Shown: positions 8,296 through 18,070, numbered from the stretch's first letter. The stretch: DNA of 64,000 bases from Vibrio ordalii ATCC 33509 (GCA_000257205.1 AEZC01000234.1:1-64000), one strand, 5' to 3'. Notes: generated by a model from the sequence alone, not told the origin. A program made the numbers and translations.

Positions 8296-10284
8296 ATGCG
8301 GTATACACCAACACTGAAACTGAGTACTCGGTTAGTGGCTTTTGTTACGCTCATCGTAACCAGTGCAATGTTCATTTTGTTTGTTGGTGGAACTTTGTCT
8401 TTTCAACGGCTTGGACAAGAATATCTCAATCACTACCTAGCAGGAATTGTGGAGGTGGTCGATAAAGAAATAGAAGATCCTGATGCTGCTTACTCATTGC
8501 AACGTTGGATGCCAAAAATGTTGCAAGCCAGTAGCATTGTTGAAATGCAGCTCTCTTCACCCGCTGGCGTCATTTACCGTTTTAAAGATACCTCATCCAA
8601 AGTCGACCCCGCCCGTTTGTACCATATCGATATTATCCTTGAACGTAATCCTGACTACATCATTAGTTTTGAAGCCATTCCTCCCTATCTCAGTTATAAC
8701 TATTCGTTTGGCGCTATGTGGTCCATCACATTAGCCGTTGGTTTGATCGTGTTTTGTTTGATTCGTGGAGTAAAGTGGCTTAAAGAGCAATTGCTGGGAT
8801 CTGAATTGTTGGAGGAGCGAGGGCGAATGATTCTCGCCGGTCGAGTTGAGCAATATGCCAAAGGTGATCACCGCGAGTGGCCTTATACGGCGAGTGAGGC
8901 GCTCGATGTCCTGATTGATGAGCTACAAGATGCTCGTCAAGAGCGCAGCCGCTTTGATACTTTCATCCGGACCCAAACCTTCTTAGATAAATTGACGGGT
9001 ACGGCCAACCGTGTCCTTTTCGATAGCAAATTGGAATCAGCCTTGTTAGAAAATGGCGCGCGTGGTGGCGTTTTGCTAGTGCGTATCGATGATTGGGATT
9101 CTCTGTGCGAAGAAAATGATAAAAAAGCGGCTGATGATCTCGTCGTGGAAGTCGGTGAGAACATCTCCAACGTCATACAGCGTTACCCAGATGTGATTTT
9201 ATCGCGTTATTACGATACCGATTTTGCCATTTTTGTGCCACATCAAGGGGTGAAAGAGGTTGCTTCTATTGCCACACAATGCTTGAATCTTTTAGCGCGC
9301 ATATCGCCTCCTGAGCCGCTCGATAAAGAAAACTGGTGCCATATAGGTATCAGTATGTACAGCGAAGGCGAGCGGCGTGGCCGAGTGTTGGATGAGGCAG
9401 AAACGGCACTAAAAAGTGCTCAGTTACAGCGAGTGAATACATGGAGCCGCTTTAAAAAGAGTACCTTTTTCCAAGAGGAACGGGGCAGTGTGCGTTGGCG
9501 AACTTTGTTTGATCAGGTGCTGACGCCTGAGAAAATAATTTTATTCCGTCAACCTTGCTATTTGCTTGAAAAGACGAATGATTTAGTATGGTTGCATGAT
9601 GAGTTGTTTGCGCGTATTGATGATCCAGAACAAGGTGTTATAAAAACCTCTCGCTTTCATTCTGCCTTAGAAACGGTTGGTTATGAAATGGTGATGGATC
9701 GAGCCGTATTGCTTAAAGTCGTTCGTTTGCTTAAAAGCTCTGAAGTTAAGGCCAATGTGTCAGTGAACTTGCATGTGATTCCATTCGCCGATAAGCAGTA
9801 TTTTAAGTGGTTCCGGCATGAATTGCTGCAACTGACCTCGAGTAGTAGATCGCAGCTCTCCTTTGAGTTTCCTGAAGGTCGGTTAGTACAGCATCTCGAT
9901 TATATGCGCCCCGTTATTAAGATGATCTCCGGACTTGGTGCTAAGGTAGTAGTAGGGCAAGCAGGAAGAACCATTGTCAGCACTCACTATATCAAAGACC
10001 TTAAGATTGATTTCCTGAAATTGCACCGCAGCTTGATGAAGAAAATCGATCAACGGCATGAGAATCAACTGTTTGTTCGTAGCATGCTTGGTGCTTGTGG
10101 TGGTACTCAGACTCAAGTTATCGCGGTCGGTGTCGAAACAGAGCAAGAGTGGCAAACGCTAAAAAACCTAGGCATTCATGGTGGGCAAGGCCGACTGTTT
10201 GAAGAAGAACAGCCTTTGTTACCTGAGAAAATAATTAGCCCTAGCGTGACCTTAGGGCGAAGAAATCGTTGGCGTAAAAAATAA
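8296..10284 (+). CDS. mshH: MshH / CsrD-type degenerate GGDEF-EAL protein
   Basis: MshH is the Vibrio orthologue of CsrD, an inner-membrane protein that promotes RNase E-dependent turnover of CsrB-type small RNAs rather than making or breaking c-di-GMP. The ~662-residue protein has an N-terminal membrane segment (~residues 10-35), a periplasmic domain, a second membrane segment (~140-160), then GGDEF-like and EAL-like domains. Both signatures are degenerate: SRYYDTDF replaces the GGDEF loop (~residue 300) and HDELFAR replaces the EAL motif (~435), consistent with lack of catalysis. I prefer ATG 8296; an in-frame TTG at 8275 lacks a ribosome site. It is the first gene of the MSHA run and precedes mshI by 12 bp. 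Confidence 0.93.
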   Translation: MRYTPTLKLSTRLVAFVTLIVTSAMFILFVGGTLSFQRLGQEYLNHYLAGIVEVVDKEIEDPDAAYSLQRWMPKMLQASSIVEMQLSSPAGVIYRFKDTSSKVDPARLYHIDIILERNPDYIISFEAIPPYLSYNYSFGAMWSITLAVGLIVFCLIRGVKWLKEQLLGSELLEERGRMILAGRVEQYAKGDHREWPYTASEALDVLIDELQDARQERSRFDTFIRTQTFLDKLTGTANRVLFDSKLESALLENGARGGVLLVRIDDWDSLCEENDKKAADDLVVEVGENISNVIQRYPDVILSRYYDTDFAIFVPHQGVKEVASIATQCLNLLARISPPEPLDKENWCHIGISMYSEGERRGRVLDEAETALKSAQLQRVNTWSRFKKSTFFQEERGSVRWRTLFDQVLTPEKIILFRQPCYLLEKTNDLVWLHDELFARIDDPEQGVIKTSRFHSALETVGYEMVMDRAVLLKVVRLLKSSEVKANVSVNLHVIPFADKQYFKWFRHELLQLTSSSRSQLSFEFPEGRLVQHLDYMRPVIKMISGLGAKVVVGQAGRTIVSTHYIKDLKIDFLKLHRSLMKKIDQRHENQLFVRSMLGACGGTQTQVIAVGVETEQEWQTLKNLGIHGGQGRLFEEEQPLLPEKIISPSVTLGRRNRWRKK

Positions 10285-10296
10285 AAGCGAACCTAT

Positions 10297-11739
10297 ATGA
10301 ATCTTCAGTCACTGATTGATAAATTAAAACCATCTAAAGCGACGTTGCGGCAATTGTTCGTTGTCGTAAGGCCTGATGCTCTCTATTTCTCGGCTTTGGA
10401 TGATGCGGTTTTGCCGACAGAGATCCCGCTGAATGGAGAGACCTGGCAACAGGTACTCTTTCACGCACTCAAACCGCTCAACATTAAGGGTACGGTAATT
10501 AACCTTGTCCTCCACGCTCATTTTTATCAAACTTATCAAATAGAAAAACCGCAGTTACCCAAACAAGAGTGGTCAGTCGCTCTACCATTTTTATTGAAAG
10601 ATCTGGTGACAGAGAAAATTACCGATATCATCGCTGATGCTTTCCCATTACCTACTGATAATAAAATTCAAGCTTATGTGGTTTCAAAACGTACGGTATT
10701 AGAAGTAGCTTCGCAGTTGAGTTCGATGGGGTTTCTGTTAGGCAAAGTGATTCCCGAAGATGAAGTATGGGCGAGAAGTGCTGGTGAGCTTGAGCATTTT
10801 TTGCTGCTACAGCGCAGTAAAAACAGCAGCTTTAAGTTTGACGCATTTGTGGACCGAAAATGCTGTTTTCAACGCACAATGAGAGGGGTTGTCTCTCCCA
10901 TTACTGGCGTCGCGAGCTCGATTTTACAGCTCGATGGTCTAGCATTAGAACTGCAACGTTCGATTGATTACCTTTCCTCGCAGCTTAAAAGTGCCTCATT
11001 ACATCAGCTAAAAGTGCTATGTGATGAAGAAGATCAGCAAGAGTTGGTCGGTGCATTAAATGAGCGCCTAAGTGTCAAAGTTTCCTTGCTTGATGAGCGG
11101 TTACCGAGTTCGGCACATCTGCTGGTGGAGCAAGTGACTCGCATTGACGATTCAATGCTCAATTTATACCCGGCCCATCTGAAGCCGAAGAAAGAGTACT
11201 TTTCACTATCCATGGTTTGTGCGGTTTGGAGTGCTGTTGCTTTAGTGATGCTATTCACTTATGCCGGTTATCAATGGCGAAATAGTGAATTAAAACTGCA
11301 ATTGCAAACCGAACAAGCGCAAAATAAAGCCCTTGCTGCTGAATTAGAAACGACCAAACAGAAAGTAGAGAAACATAAACCATCGCCTGAAAAAATCGCA
11401 GCGATTGAGCGTTTAAAAGATCAAATTAAGGCCAAACAAGCCACATTGGATTCAATTAATGAGTTTGACCAATCACAACAGGTCGGTTACTCCGGGGTGA
11501 TGCGATCGCTAGCCACACTGAGCCGAGATGATATTTCCTTAACGACTATTACCATCCATCATGAGCAGCTCGATTTGCAAGGCTTGGCCAGAGAGGCGAA
11601 AGATATTCCAAACTGGTTAAGTCAGTTTAAAAGCGAACTTAACCTAGTGGGACGTAGTTTTGAAAAGTTAAAAATTGCGCGCAATGAGCAAGGCATTCTC
11701 ATCTTTGAGCTCAAAACCAAAGCGGAGGATAGCCAATGA
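10297..11739 (+). CDS. mshI: MSHA biogenesis protein MshI (PilM-like)
   Basis: MshI belongs to the inner-membrane assembly platform of the MSHA type IV pilus. The 480-residue protein has an actin-like PilM-type region over residues ~1-290, one membrane segment near 302-322 (MVCAVWSAVALVMLFTYAGY), then a coiled coil rich in E, K and Q (~325-385) and a small PilN-like periplasmic domain. It therefore looks like a PilM-PilN fusion. The stop overlaps the mshJ start by 4 bp. The assignment rests on sequence and position. Confidence 0.92.
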   Translation: MNLQSLIDKLKPSKATLRQLFVVVRPDALYFSALDDAVLPTEIPLNGETWQQVLFHALKPLNIKGTVINLVLHAHFYQTYQIEKPQLPKQEWSVALPFLLKDLVTEKITDIIADAFPLPTDNKIQAYVVSKRTVLEVASQLSSMGFLLGKVIPEDEVWARSAGELEHFLLLQRSKNSSFKFDAFVDRKCCFQRTMRGVVSPITGVASSILQLDGLALELQRSIDYLSSQLKSASLHQLKVLCDEEDQQELVGALNERLSVKVSLLDERLPSSAHLLVEQVTRIDDSMLNLYPAHLKPKKEYFSLSMVCAVWSAVALVMLFTYAGYQWRNSELKLQLQTEQAQNKALAAELETTKQKVEKHKPSPEKIAAIERLKDQIKAKQATLDSINEFDQSQQVGYSGVMRSLATLSRDDISLTTITIHHEQLDLQGLAREAKDIPNWLSQFKSELNLVGRSFEKLKIARNEQGILIFELKTKAEDSQ

Positions 11740-12380
11740 ATTGGCAGAGCATCAGCAACAAATTCTTAGCCATCAGTTCGCGTGAAAAAATGTTGATCGC
11801 CTTGTGCGGTTTAGTAGTGATTGCGCTGCTCCTGTTTAGCTTGTTACTCGAACCTGCGATGAAATCGGTGGCGGCTAATCAGTTGCAGCTTCAGTCTGTT
11901 GAGCAGATAAACCAGCGCATGCAAGGTGAAATTCTGTTATTGACTGCTAAGCTTAATAAAGACCCGAATCAAGAGATTAACCTAGAATTTAAACAATTAA
12001 TGGAACAGAGCCAAGCGCTCTCGCTTGAACTATCCGCCTTGGTTGATTCACTGATTACTCCTGCGAAGATGGCGCAATTGCTTGAAAGCGTTTTGGCAAC
12101 CAGTCCGGATCTCACTTTTGTCTCCATGGAATCATTAGCAGCAGAGCCGATTGCAAATAACAATCAAGCTTCTGAATATTCAGGTTATTATGTTCATCCT
12201 GTGAGATTGGAGTTCACTGGTAATTACTTCGCAATATTGAATTATTTGGCCAACTTAGAAAGTTTACCGATGAAGTATTATTGGCGTCATTTCCAATACA
12301 AGGTAGAAAACTACCCTCAAGCCAGAGTCATTATGGAAGTGTACACATTAGGCATTAGACAGGAGTTTATTGGTGGTTAG
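11736..12380 (+). CDS. mshJ: MSHA biogenesis protein MshJ (PilO-like)
   Basis: MshJ is a 214-residue bitopic inner-membrane protein with one membrane segment at residues ~21-43 (LIALCGLVVIALLLFSLLLE), a coiled coil (~45-105) and a C-terminal ferredoxin-like periplasmic domain of the PilO/GspM type. It should pair with MshI and link the platform to MshK and the secretin. It overlaps mshI by ATGA and runs 8 bp into mshK, so translation is coupled. Confidence 0.92.
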   Translation: MNWQSISNKFLAISSREKMLIALCGLVVIALLLFSLLLEPAMKSVAANQLQLQSVEQINQRMQGEILLLTAKLNKDPNQEINLEFKQLMEQSQALSLELSALVDSLITPAKMAQLLESVLATSPDLTFVSMESLAAEPIANNNQASEYSGYYVHPVRLEFTGNYFAILNYLANLESLPMKYYWRHFQYKVENYPQARVIMEVYTLGIRQEFIGG

Positions 12381-12696
12381 ATCCGTTTTTTCACTGCTGT
12401 TGATGTGTGTTGTATGCAGTAGTTGGGCAGCGCAAGATCCTACCGCGCCATTAGGTTGGGTAAGTGAGAGTGCATCACCTGCCAATAAGACAGAGAGCTA
12501 CCCGTTACCAAGGTTGCAAAGTATTGTATGCCAACAAAACATACCTTGTGTGGCAGTACTTAACGATCAAGTCGTTGGCATCGGAGAGTCACTATTTGGC
12601 TACACAGTAGAAGCCATTGAACCACAGCAAGTGACTCTTTCTCGCAGAGGAAAAACGTGGAATTTAGGCCTCTTTTCTCTGGACATCAAGCAGTAA
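12373..12696 (+). CDS. mshK: MSHA biogenesis protein MshK (PilP-like)
   Basis: MshK is a small periplasmic protein of ~107 residues with a cleavable-looking signal peptide (VFSLLLMCVVCSSWAAQ). Like PilP or GspC it is expected to connect the inner-membrane platform to the MshL secretin; AQDPTAPLGW follows the predicted cleavage site. The start is GTG 12373, seven bases after AGGAG inside the end of mshJ; TTG 12370 is the alternative. Its stop is 14 bp before mshL. Confidence 0.88.
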   Translation: MVRSVFSLLLMCVVCSSWAAQDPTAPLGWVSESASPANKTESYPLPRLQSIVCQQNIPCVAVLNDQVVGIGESLFGYTVEAIEPQQVTLSRRGKTWNLGLFSLDIKQ

Positions 12697-12710
12697 GGTA
12701 TAGAAATCGT

Positions 12711-14321
12711 ATGCGTAAAATCGTATTAGGCGTAGTCATCGCATCATTAATGGGCTGTTCTATGGGGCATCGCGATCCAGTTGAGATGAAACAGTCTTTG
12801 AATCAGGCGATTAATGAAGCTAACAGCCGAAACCTAGCCGTGCTACCAGCGTCCGTAGAAGCGGACTTGATGCCTGAAATAGAGGGAATCACTACGCGTA
12901 GTCAAGAAACGGTCAAACGCTTTCGTATCCAAGCTGATAATGTGGATGCAAGGGTATTTTTTGCCAGTTTAGTGAAAGGAACTGAATTTAGTGCCGCCAT
13001 CCACCCTGAAGTTACTGGAAATGTAACGGTAAATCTAACCGACGTGACTTTGGATGATGTATTGGCCGTCGTGCGCGACATGTATGGCTATGAAATTATC
13101 AAAAAGGGTAAAGTGATTCAGGTTTACCCGTCAGGCCTGCGTACGGTGACTATCCCGGTTGATTATCTACAACTTAAACGTACGGGCCGTTCTTTAACTT
13201 CCATCACCACCGGTACGATCACTAATACGTATACCGGTTCTAGTTCCTCGAGTAGTTCTAGCTCTAGTTCAAACAACTCATCCAGTAATTCTAAAGGTGG
13301 AACGGAAATTGAAACCACCAGTGAAAGTGATTTTTGGCCACAACTTGAAAATGCGGTAGCACATTTGATTGGTTCGGGTAGAGGGCAAGGCGTTGTTGTC
13401 ACTCCACAAGCGAGCGTAATCACTGTGCGAGCCTACCCTGATGAAATACGTGAAGTGCGAGAGTTTCTAGGCATTTCCCAACAGCGTTTGCAGCGACAAG
13501 TGATCCTTGAGGCGAAAATTTTAGAAGTCACCTTGAGTGATGGCTACCAGCAAGGGATCAATTGGTCAAATATGTCGTTTGGCAATGGTGACGTCGTGAT
13601 TAATAAGGTCGGTAGTGCCGCTTCGTTATTGCCGGGGATGGATGCGATTGGCACTCTTCTGCAAGGCCAAACCAATGTCACTATTTCAGATGGCAGTTTT
13701 GAAGCTGTGCTCAATTTCATGGGCACTCAGGGTGATTTAAATGTCCTGTCCAGCCCAAGAGTGACCGCGGCTAACAACCAAAAAGCAGTGATCAAAGTCG
13801 GTACCGATGAATATTACGTCACCGATGTGACAGGTGTAGTCGGAAATGGCGAGAACTCTAATGTCGCACCAGATGTTCAACTCACGCCATTTTTCTCGGG
13901 TATATCGCTTGATGTGACGCCACAAATTGATGATCAAGGCAATGTGCTGTTGCACGTTCATCCTGCTGTGATTGAGGTGGCAGAACAGAATAAACAGATT
14001 GATTACGGAAACACCAAGATCATTTTACCATTGGCGCGTAGTACCATCCGCGAATCAGACTCGGTAATCCGCGCGCAAGATGGTGACGTGGTGGTGATTG
14101 GTGGATTAATGAAATCCAACACCTCCAATCAAGTATCTAAAGTCCCTTTTTTGGGGGATTTACCCGGTTTAGGGTATCTGTTTCGTAACACCTCTGAGCT
14201 GACTGAGAAAACCGAATTGGTGATTTTGCTTAAACCAACGGTTGTGGGTGTTAATACGTGGCAAAAAGAGCTCGAACGCTCGCGTGAACTACTACAGGAG
14301 TGGTTCCCAGACGAAGAATAA
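12711..14321 (+). CDS. mshL: MSHA outer-membrane secretin MshL
   Basis: MshL is the multimeric outer-membrane channel through which the MSHA pilus passes. The protein of ~536 residues starts with a lipoprotein signal (MRKIVLGVVIASLMGC), then a secretin/TonB short N-terminal domain (~70-130), an N1-type domain and the C-terminal secretin domain (~265-535). The latter includes VLSSPRVTAANNQKA and the VVIGGLMKSNTSNQVSKVPF signature. A run of about eleven serines followed by S/N residues (~175-195) forms a flexible linker. ATG 12711 puts the lipobox at the N-terminus, so the longer upstream frame is not used. Confidence 0.96.
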   Translation: MRKIVLGVVIASLMGCSMGHRDPVEMKQSLNQAINEANSRNLAVLPASVEADLMPEIEGITTRSQETVKRFRIQADNVDARVFFASLVKGTEFSAAIHPEVTGNVTVNLTDVTLDDVLAVVRDMYGYEIIKKGKVIQVYPSGLRTVTIPVDYLQLKRTGRSLTSITTGTITNTYTGSSSSSSSSSSSNNSSSNSKGGTEIETTSESDFWPQLENAVAHLIGSGRGQGVVVTPQASVITVRAYPDEIREVREFLGISQQRLQRQVILEAKILEVTLSDGYQQGINWSNMSFGNGDVVINKVGSAASLLPGMDAIGTLLQGQTNVTISDGSFEAVLNFMGTQGDLNVLSSPRVTAANNQKAVIKVGTDEYYVTDVTGVVGNGENSNVAPDVQLTPFFSGISLDVTPQIDDQGNVLLHVHPAVIEVAEQNKQIDYGNTKIILPLARSTIRESDSVIRAQDGDVVVIGGLMKSNTSNQVSKVPFLGDLPGLGYLFRNTSELTEKTELVILLKPTVVGVNTWQKELERSRELLQEWFPDEE

Positions 14322-14326
14322 ACATC

Positions 14327-15172
14327 ATGTATCTTGAGCACTTTGGTTTTGAGCAACTGCCTTTTCATCTCACGCCTAATACATCACTGTTTTTAGGCTT
14401 AGCGCCACATTACGAGGCGATTCAGACCGTGAGTGCCGCCATTGATTTAGGCGAAGGTGTGATCAAGATAACCGGAGAAGTCGGAACCGGAAAAACCATG
14501 GTGTGTCGTATGTTGATCAATCATTTACATGATCATATTGCACTGATTTATTTACCCAACCCAGCGCTTAATGGTCGAGAACTTCGCCAAGCTGTCGCCA
14601 GCGAACTAGGCCTTAGTAAGCAAGATGATGCGGATATTGTTGATCGTATTCAGCAACAATTGATTGTGCTAAAGCAGCAGGGGAAACGAGTAGTCGCGAT
14701 TGTTGATGAAGCACAAGCGTTACCAGACGATGCATTAGAAGTGCTGCGTTTATTCGGCAATTTAGAAACAGAATACACAAAGTTGTTGCAACTGGTGTTG
14801 ATCGGCCAACCAGAGCTCGATGAGCGTTTAGCGCAGCACCATCTGCGCCAATTTCGCCAACGAATTACTTTTAGCGCTTATCTGCGGCCGCTCTCTTTAG
14901 ATGAAACAGTCGCTTATATCGAGAGCCGCTTGAGCAAAGCCGGAGGCGATGCGCAACTGTTTAATCTTGAACAGAAAAAAGCGTTGTGGCGAGCCAGTTA
15001 TGGCATCCCTCGTTTGATTAATCAAGTGTGTCACAAAGCTCTGTTGCTGGCTTTTACGCAAAACGACAGCACGATTCGCAATCAGCACCTATTTACAGTG
15101 ATTCACGATACCTTTGATACCTGTAAGCCTAAGTTTAAACGCCCTTTTATGTGGGGATGGAGTCAATCATGA
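14327..15172 (+). CDS. mshM: MSHA accessory ATPase MshM (ExeA-like)
   Basis: MshM is a 281-residue AAA+ ATPase of the ExeA/GspA family, thought to help secretin assembly or peptidoglycan passage. Visible motifs are YLEHFGFEQLPFHLTPN at the start, Walker A GEVGTGKT near residues 50-57, Walker B VVAIVDEAQALP near 122-133 and the sensor region LIGQPELDERL near 160. There is no obvious membrane segment or peptidoglycan-binding tail, so it is the short form. ATG 14327 is 5 bp past the mshL stop; the stop overlaps mshN in ATGA. Confidence 0.92.
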   Translation: MYLEHFGFEQLPFHLTPNTSLFLGLAPHYEAIQTVSAAIDLGEGVIKITGEVGTGKTMVCRMLINHLHDHIALIYLPNPALNGRELRQAVASELGLSKQDDADIVDRIQQQLIVLKQQGKRVVAIVDEAQALPDDALEVLRLFGNLETEYTKLLQLVLIGQPELDERLAQHHLRQFRQRITFSAYLRPLSLDETVAYIESRLSKAGGDAQLFNLEQKKALWRASYGIPRLINQVCHKALLLAFTQNDSTIRNQHLFTVIHDTFDTCKPKFKRPFMWGWSQS

Positions 15173-16344
15173 GTGCGATGAACGATGCACTATCAAAACT
15201 GGCACAAGCGCAACGCCAATCGGTGGTGAACTTGCAACCAGCGCAAGTTGCGAAAGTAAAACGCAGCCGCGCTTGGTTGTGGATGGTAGCCGGGTTTGCT
15301 GCCAGCTTAGCGGTCGGTGGATGGGCGGTGTCACAGCAGCAAGCTATGGTTGACCAAGCTATGGTTGACCAAGCTATGGTTGACCAAGCTGCGGTTGACC
15401 AAACTATTGTCGGTCAAACTATGGTCAGCCAAACAGTGGTCAGTCAGACACTGGCCAATCAAGCGATAGTGAATGAACCTAAGAGCCTGTTGTTAGAGGT
15501 TGATGAGAGAAGCTCTTCGCCTGCGCTTGTTTCCCCAACCACCAAAATTGTTCCGGTTCACCGTCCCGTTTACCAAACTGCCGTTGTTGCAGTGGACAAA
15601 AAAACGGCAAATTCAGCAACGCCCACAGTGACGGTTAAACAGGATTCGGCCTTAGCCAATCAACAGCCGTTGCATTCTAACCGTGCGGTCGCGCTCGGTG
15701 CTGAAAGTGGCCAAAAAATCTCAAGTGTTTTGATTGAACAAGTGGATTTGACGCCAGAGCAACTGGCGGTAAAAGCAATGAGCCGCGCTGATAAAGCCGT
15801 GGACAGCAATGAGCTCAAAGAGGCACTGGATGCGTACAGTGAAGTGCTACGCTTTACTCCAGATAATGAACTTGCCCGTCAAAAATTATCCGCGCTCTAT
15901 TACGGCAAAGGTGATGCACGCAAAGCTTTTGAAATTTTACAAAGCGGTATAAAGCTCAATCATAATGGAGAAAGCTTGCGGATCGCGTTAGCTAAATTGC
16001 TGATTAAAGAGAAGCAGAGTGAAGCGGCGTTAACCCCGTTAGTTCATTTACCTGACAATGCTTCGATCGATTATCTCTCGCTAAGGGCCGCCTTGGCACA
16101 AAAAGCCAAGCAAGATTCACTCGCATTAGAAAGCTATCAACGCTTAGTCAAGCTCGATGCTGATAATGCACGCTGGTGGTTAGGGCTTGCGATAGCACAA
16201 GAGCGTACGATGGATTTTCAGGCGGCCAAATATACCTACCAACAAGCGCTTGCGAAAGTTGGCCTCTCGAGTCAGTCGCAACTGTTTATTCGTGATCGCC
16301 TAGTCGTACTAAGCAGTTTAGAGGAGAGTACGAGTGCAAATTAA
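15169..16344 (+). CDS. mshN: MSHA biogenesis protein MshN (TPR protein)
   Basis: MshN is a ~391-residue bitopic protein with one membrane segment (~39-59), a low-complexity periplasmic segment and a C-terminal array of TPR-like helices (~190-385). It is required for MSHA assembly. The low-complexity part is a 5-residue repeat (AMVDQ and variants such as TIVGQ and TLANQ) running for about nine units. GGAG six bases upstream supports ATG 15169, which overlaps the mshM stop. The repeat length probably varies between strains. Confidence 0.9.
   Translation: MSAMNDALSKLAQAQRQSVVNLQPAQVAKVKRSRAWLWMVAGFAASLAVGGWAVSQQQAMVDQAMVDQAMVDQAAVDQTIVGQTMVSQTVVSQTLANQAIVNEPKSLLLEVDERSSSPALVSPTTKIVPVHRPVYQTAVVAVDKKTANSATPTVTVKQDSALANQQPLHSNRAVALGAESGQKISSVLIEQVDLTPEQLAVKAMSRADKAVDSNELKEALDAYSEVLRFTPDNELARQKLSALYYGKGDARKAFEILQSGIKLNHNGESLRIALAKLLIKEKQSEAALTPLVHLPDNASIDYLSLRAALAQKAKQDSLALESYQRLVKLDADNARWWLGLAIAQERTMDFQAAKYTYQQALAKVGLSSQSQLFIRDRLVVLSSLEESTSAN
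15342..15476 (+). repeat. 15-bp tandem repeat inside mshN
   Basis: The unit GCTATGGTTGACCAA occurs in three near-exact adjacent copies, followed by about six degenerate copies with the same 15-bp period. It encodes AMVDQ-type pentapeptides. The period keeps the frame, so copy number can change without breaking mshN. Confidence 0.88.
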
Positions 16345-18058
16345 GCTACGAAAACGCTTAGGTGATCTGCTGGTTGAAGAAGGGATCATCACTGAAAATC
16401 AAGTTGAACAAGCGCTCGCTGCGCAAAAACGCAGTGGACGTAAACTAGGTGACACGCTGATCGAACTCGGCTTTTTGTCAGAGCAGCAGATGCTGAGCTT
16501 CTTATCACAGCAACTTTCGCTGCCGCTGATCGATCTCAGCCGAGCCAATGTCGATATTGATGCAGTGCAAATCCTCCCGGAGGTACATGCACGCCGTTTA
16601 CGCGCCTTAATCATTGGCAAAAATGGCGACACGCTGCGCATCGCAATGAGTGATCCGGCGGATCTGTTTGCTCAAGAATCTCTGCTCACTCAATTACCCC
16701 AATACAGTTTTGAATTTGTTATTGCTCCAGAAAAACAATTGGTTGAAGGGTTTGATCGTTACTATCGCCGCACCAAAGAGATTGCGTCTTTTGCCGAGCA
16801 GCTACAACTGGAACACCAAGGCAATACCGCTTTTGATTTCGATATCGGTGATGATGACAGCGACGAAGTGACCGTTGTTAAGCTGATTAACTCTCTATTT
16901 GAAGATGCGATTCAAGTCGGGGCGTCTGATATTCATATCGAACCTGATGCTAACGTATTGCGTTTGCGCCAGCGGATTGATGGGGTATTACACGAAACCC
17001 TACTCAATGAAACCAACATCGCTTCGGCTTTAGTGCTGCGTTTAAAATTGATGGCCAATCTCGATATCTCTGAAAAACGCCTCCCACAAGATGGCCGTTT
17101 TAATATCCGAGCCAAAGGCCAATCGGTCGATATTCGTATGTCGACCATGCCAGTACAGTACGGTGAGTCGGTGGTGATGCGTTTGCTCAACCAATCATCC
17201 GGGGTTCGTAAACTGGAAGAGTCAGGTATTCCTACCGATATTTTACGGCGTTTGCGCCACCAGCTTAAGCGCCCTCACGGCATGATCTTAGTCACTGGTC
17301 CAACAGGCTCAGGGAAAACGACGACGCTGTACGGCGCGTTATCAGAGCTCAATGTTCCCGGTAAAAAAATCATTACCGCCGAAGATCCGGTTGAATATCG
17401 ATTGCCACGCATCAGCCAAGTGCAGATCAACCCTAAAATTAACCTTGATTTTTCAACGGTGCTGAGAACCTTTTTGCGTCAAGACCCAGACATTATTCTG
17501 GTCGGGGAGATGCGTGACCAAGAAACGGTTGAAATTGGCTTGCGCGCGGCCTTAACCGGCCACTTAGTGTTGAGCACCTTACACACCAATGATGCGGTTG
17601 ATAGCGCCTTGCGCATGATGGACATGGGCGCGCCGGGTTATTTAGTGGCCAGCGCTGTGCGGGCGGTGGTTGCCCAACGTTTAGTGCGTAAAGTTTGCCC
17701 CGATTGCAAAGCAGCGGATGAGGTTGATGAAGCGCGCAAACAGTGGCTGACGGTGCGTTTCCCTAATCAAATTGAAGCGTCTTTTACGCGTGGGCGTGGG
17801 TGCCAACACTGCAATTTGACGGGGTACCGTGGACGAATTGGGGTTTTTGAAATGCTCGAACTTGAACATGAGATGATGGATGCGCTACGCGCCAACGATG
17901 CGGTTAGTTTTGCGCAAGCCGCTCGTCAGTCGAAGCAGTACAAACCGCTGCTAGCCTCGGCGATGGAGTTGGCGCTACAAGGGGTTGTCAGCTTAGATGA
18001 AGTGATGAGCTTAGGTGAAGGTGATTCATCCGGCATCATTCAAGCCATCTATTTATAG
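16334..18058 (+). CDS. mshE: MSHA pilus extension ATPase MshE, c-di-GMP responsive
   Basis: MshE is the PilB/GspE-type hexameric ATPase that drives MSHA extension and is activated by c-di-GMP. The 574-residue protein starts with an MshEN domain holding two copies of the c-di-GMP motif: RLGDLLVEEGIITENQ near residues 8-23 and KLGDTLIELGFLSEQQ near 38-53. Then come Walker A GPTGSGKTT (~318), the Asp box ITAEDPVEY (~345), Walker B ILVGEMRDQETVEIG (~380), the His box and a tetracysteine zinc site (CPDC...CQHC, ~455-495). GTG 16334 follows GAGGAG by seven bases and overlaps mshN. All catalytic elements are present. Confidence 0.96.
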   Translation: MQIKLRKRLGDLLVEEGIITENQVEQALAAQKRSGRKLGDTLIELGFLSEQQMLSFLSQQLSLPLIDLSRANVDIDAVQILPEVHARRLRALIIGKNGDTLRIAMSDPADLFAQESLLTQLPQYSFEFVIAPEKQLVEGFDRYYRRTKEIASFAEQLQLEHQGNTAFDFDIGDDDSDEVTVVKLINSLFEDAIQVGASDIHIEPDANVLRLRQRIDGVLHETLLNETNIASALVLRLKLMANLDISEKRLPQDGRFNIRAKGQSVDIRMSTMPVQYGESVVMRLLNQSSGVRKLEESGIPTDILRRLRHQLKRPHGMILVTGPTGSGKTTTLYGALSELNVPGKKIITAEDPVEYRLPRISQVQINPKINLDFSTVLRTFLRQDPDIILVGEMRDQETVEIGLRAALTGHLVLSTLHTNDAVDSALRMMDMGAPGYLVASAVRAVVAQRLVRKVCPDCKAADEVDEARKQWLTVRFPNQIEASFTRGRGCQHCNLTGYRGRIGVFEMLELEHEMMDALRANDAVSFAQAARQSKQYKPLLASAMELALQGVVSLDEVMSLGEGDSSGIIQAIYL

Positions 18059-18070
18059 TTAAGGTTAATC

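Noticed and set aside
13227..13292. Serine run in mshL as a phase-variable microsatellite
   Set aside because: The codons are mixed (TCT, AGT, TCC, TCG, AGC), so there is no uniform nucleotide repeat to slip.
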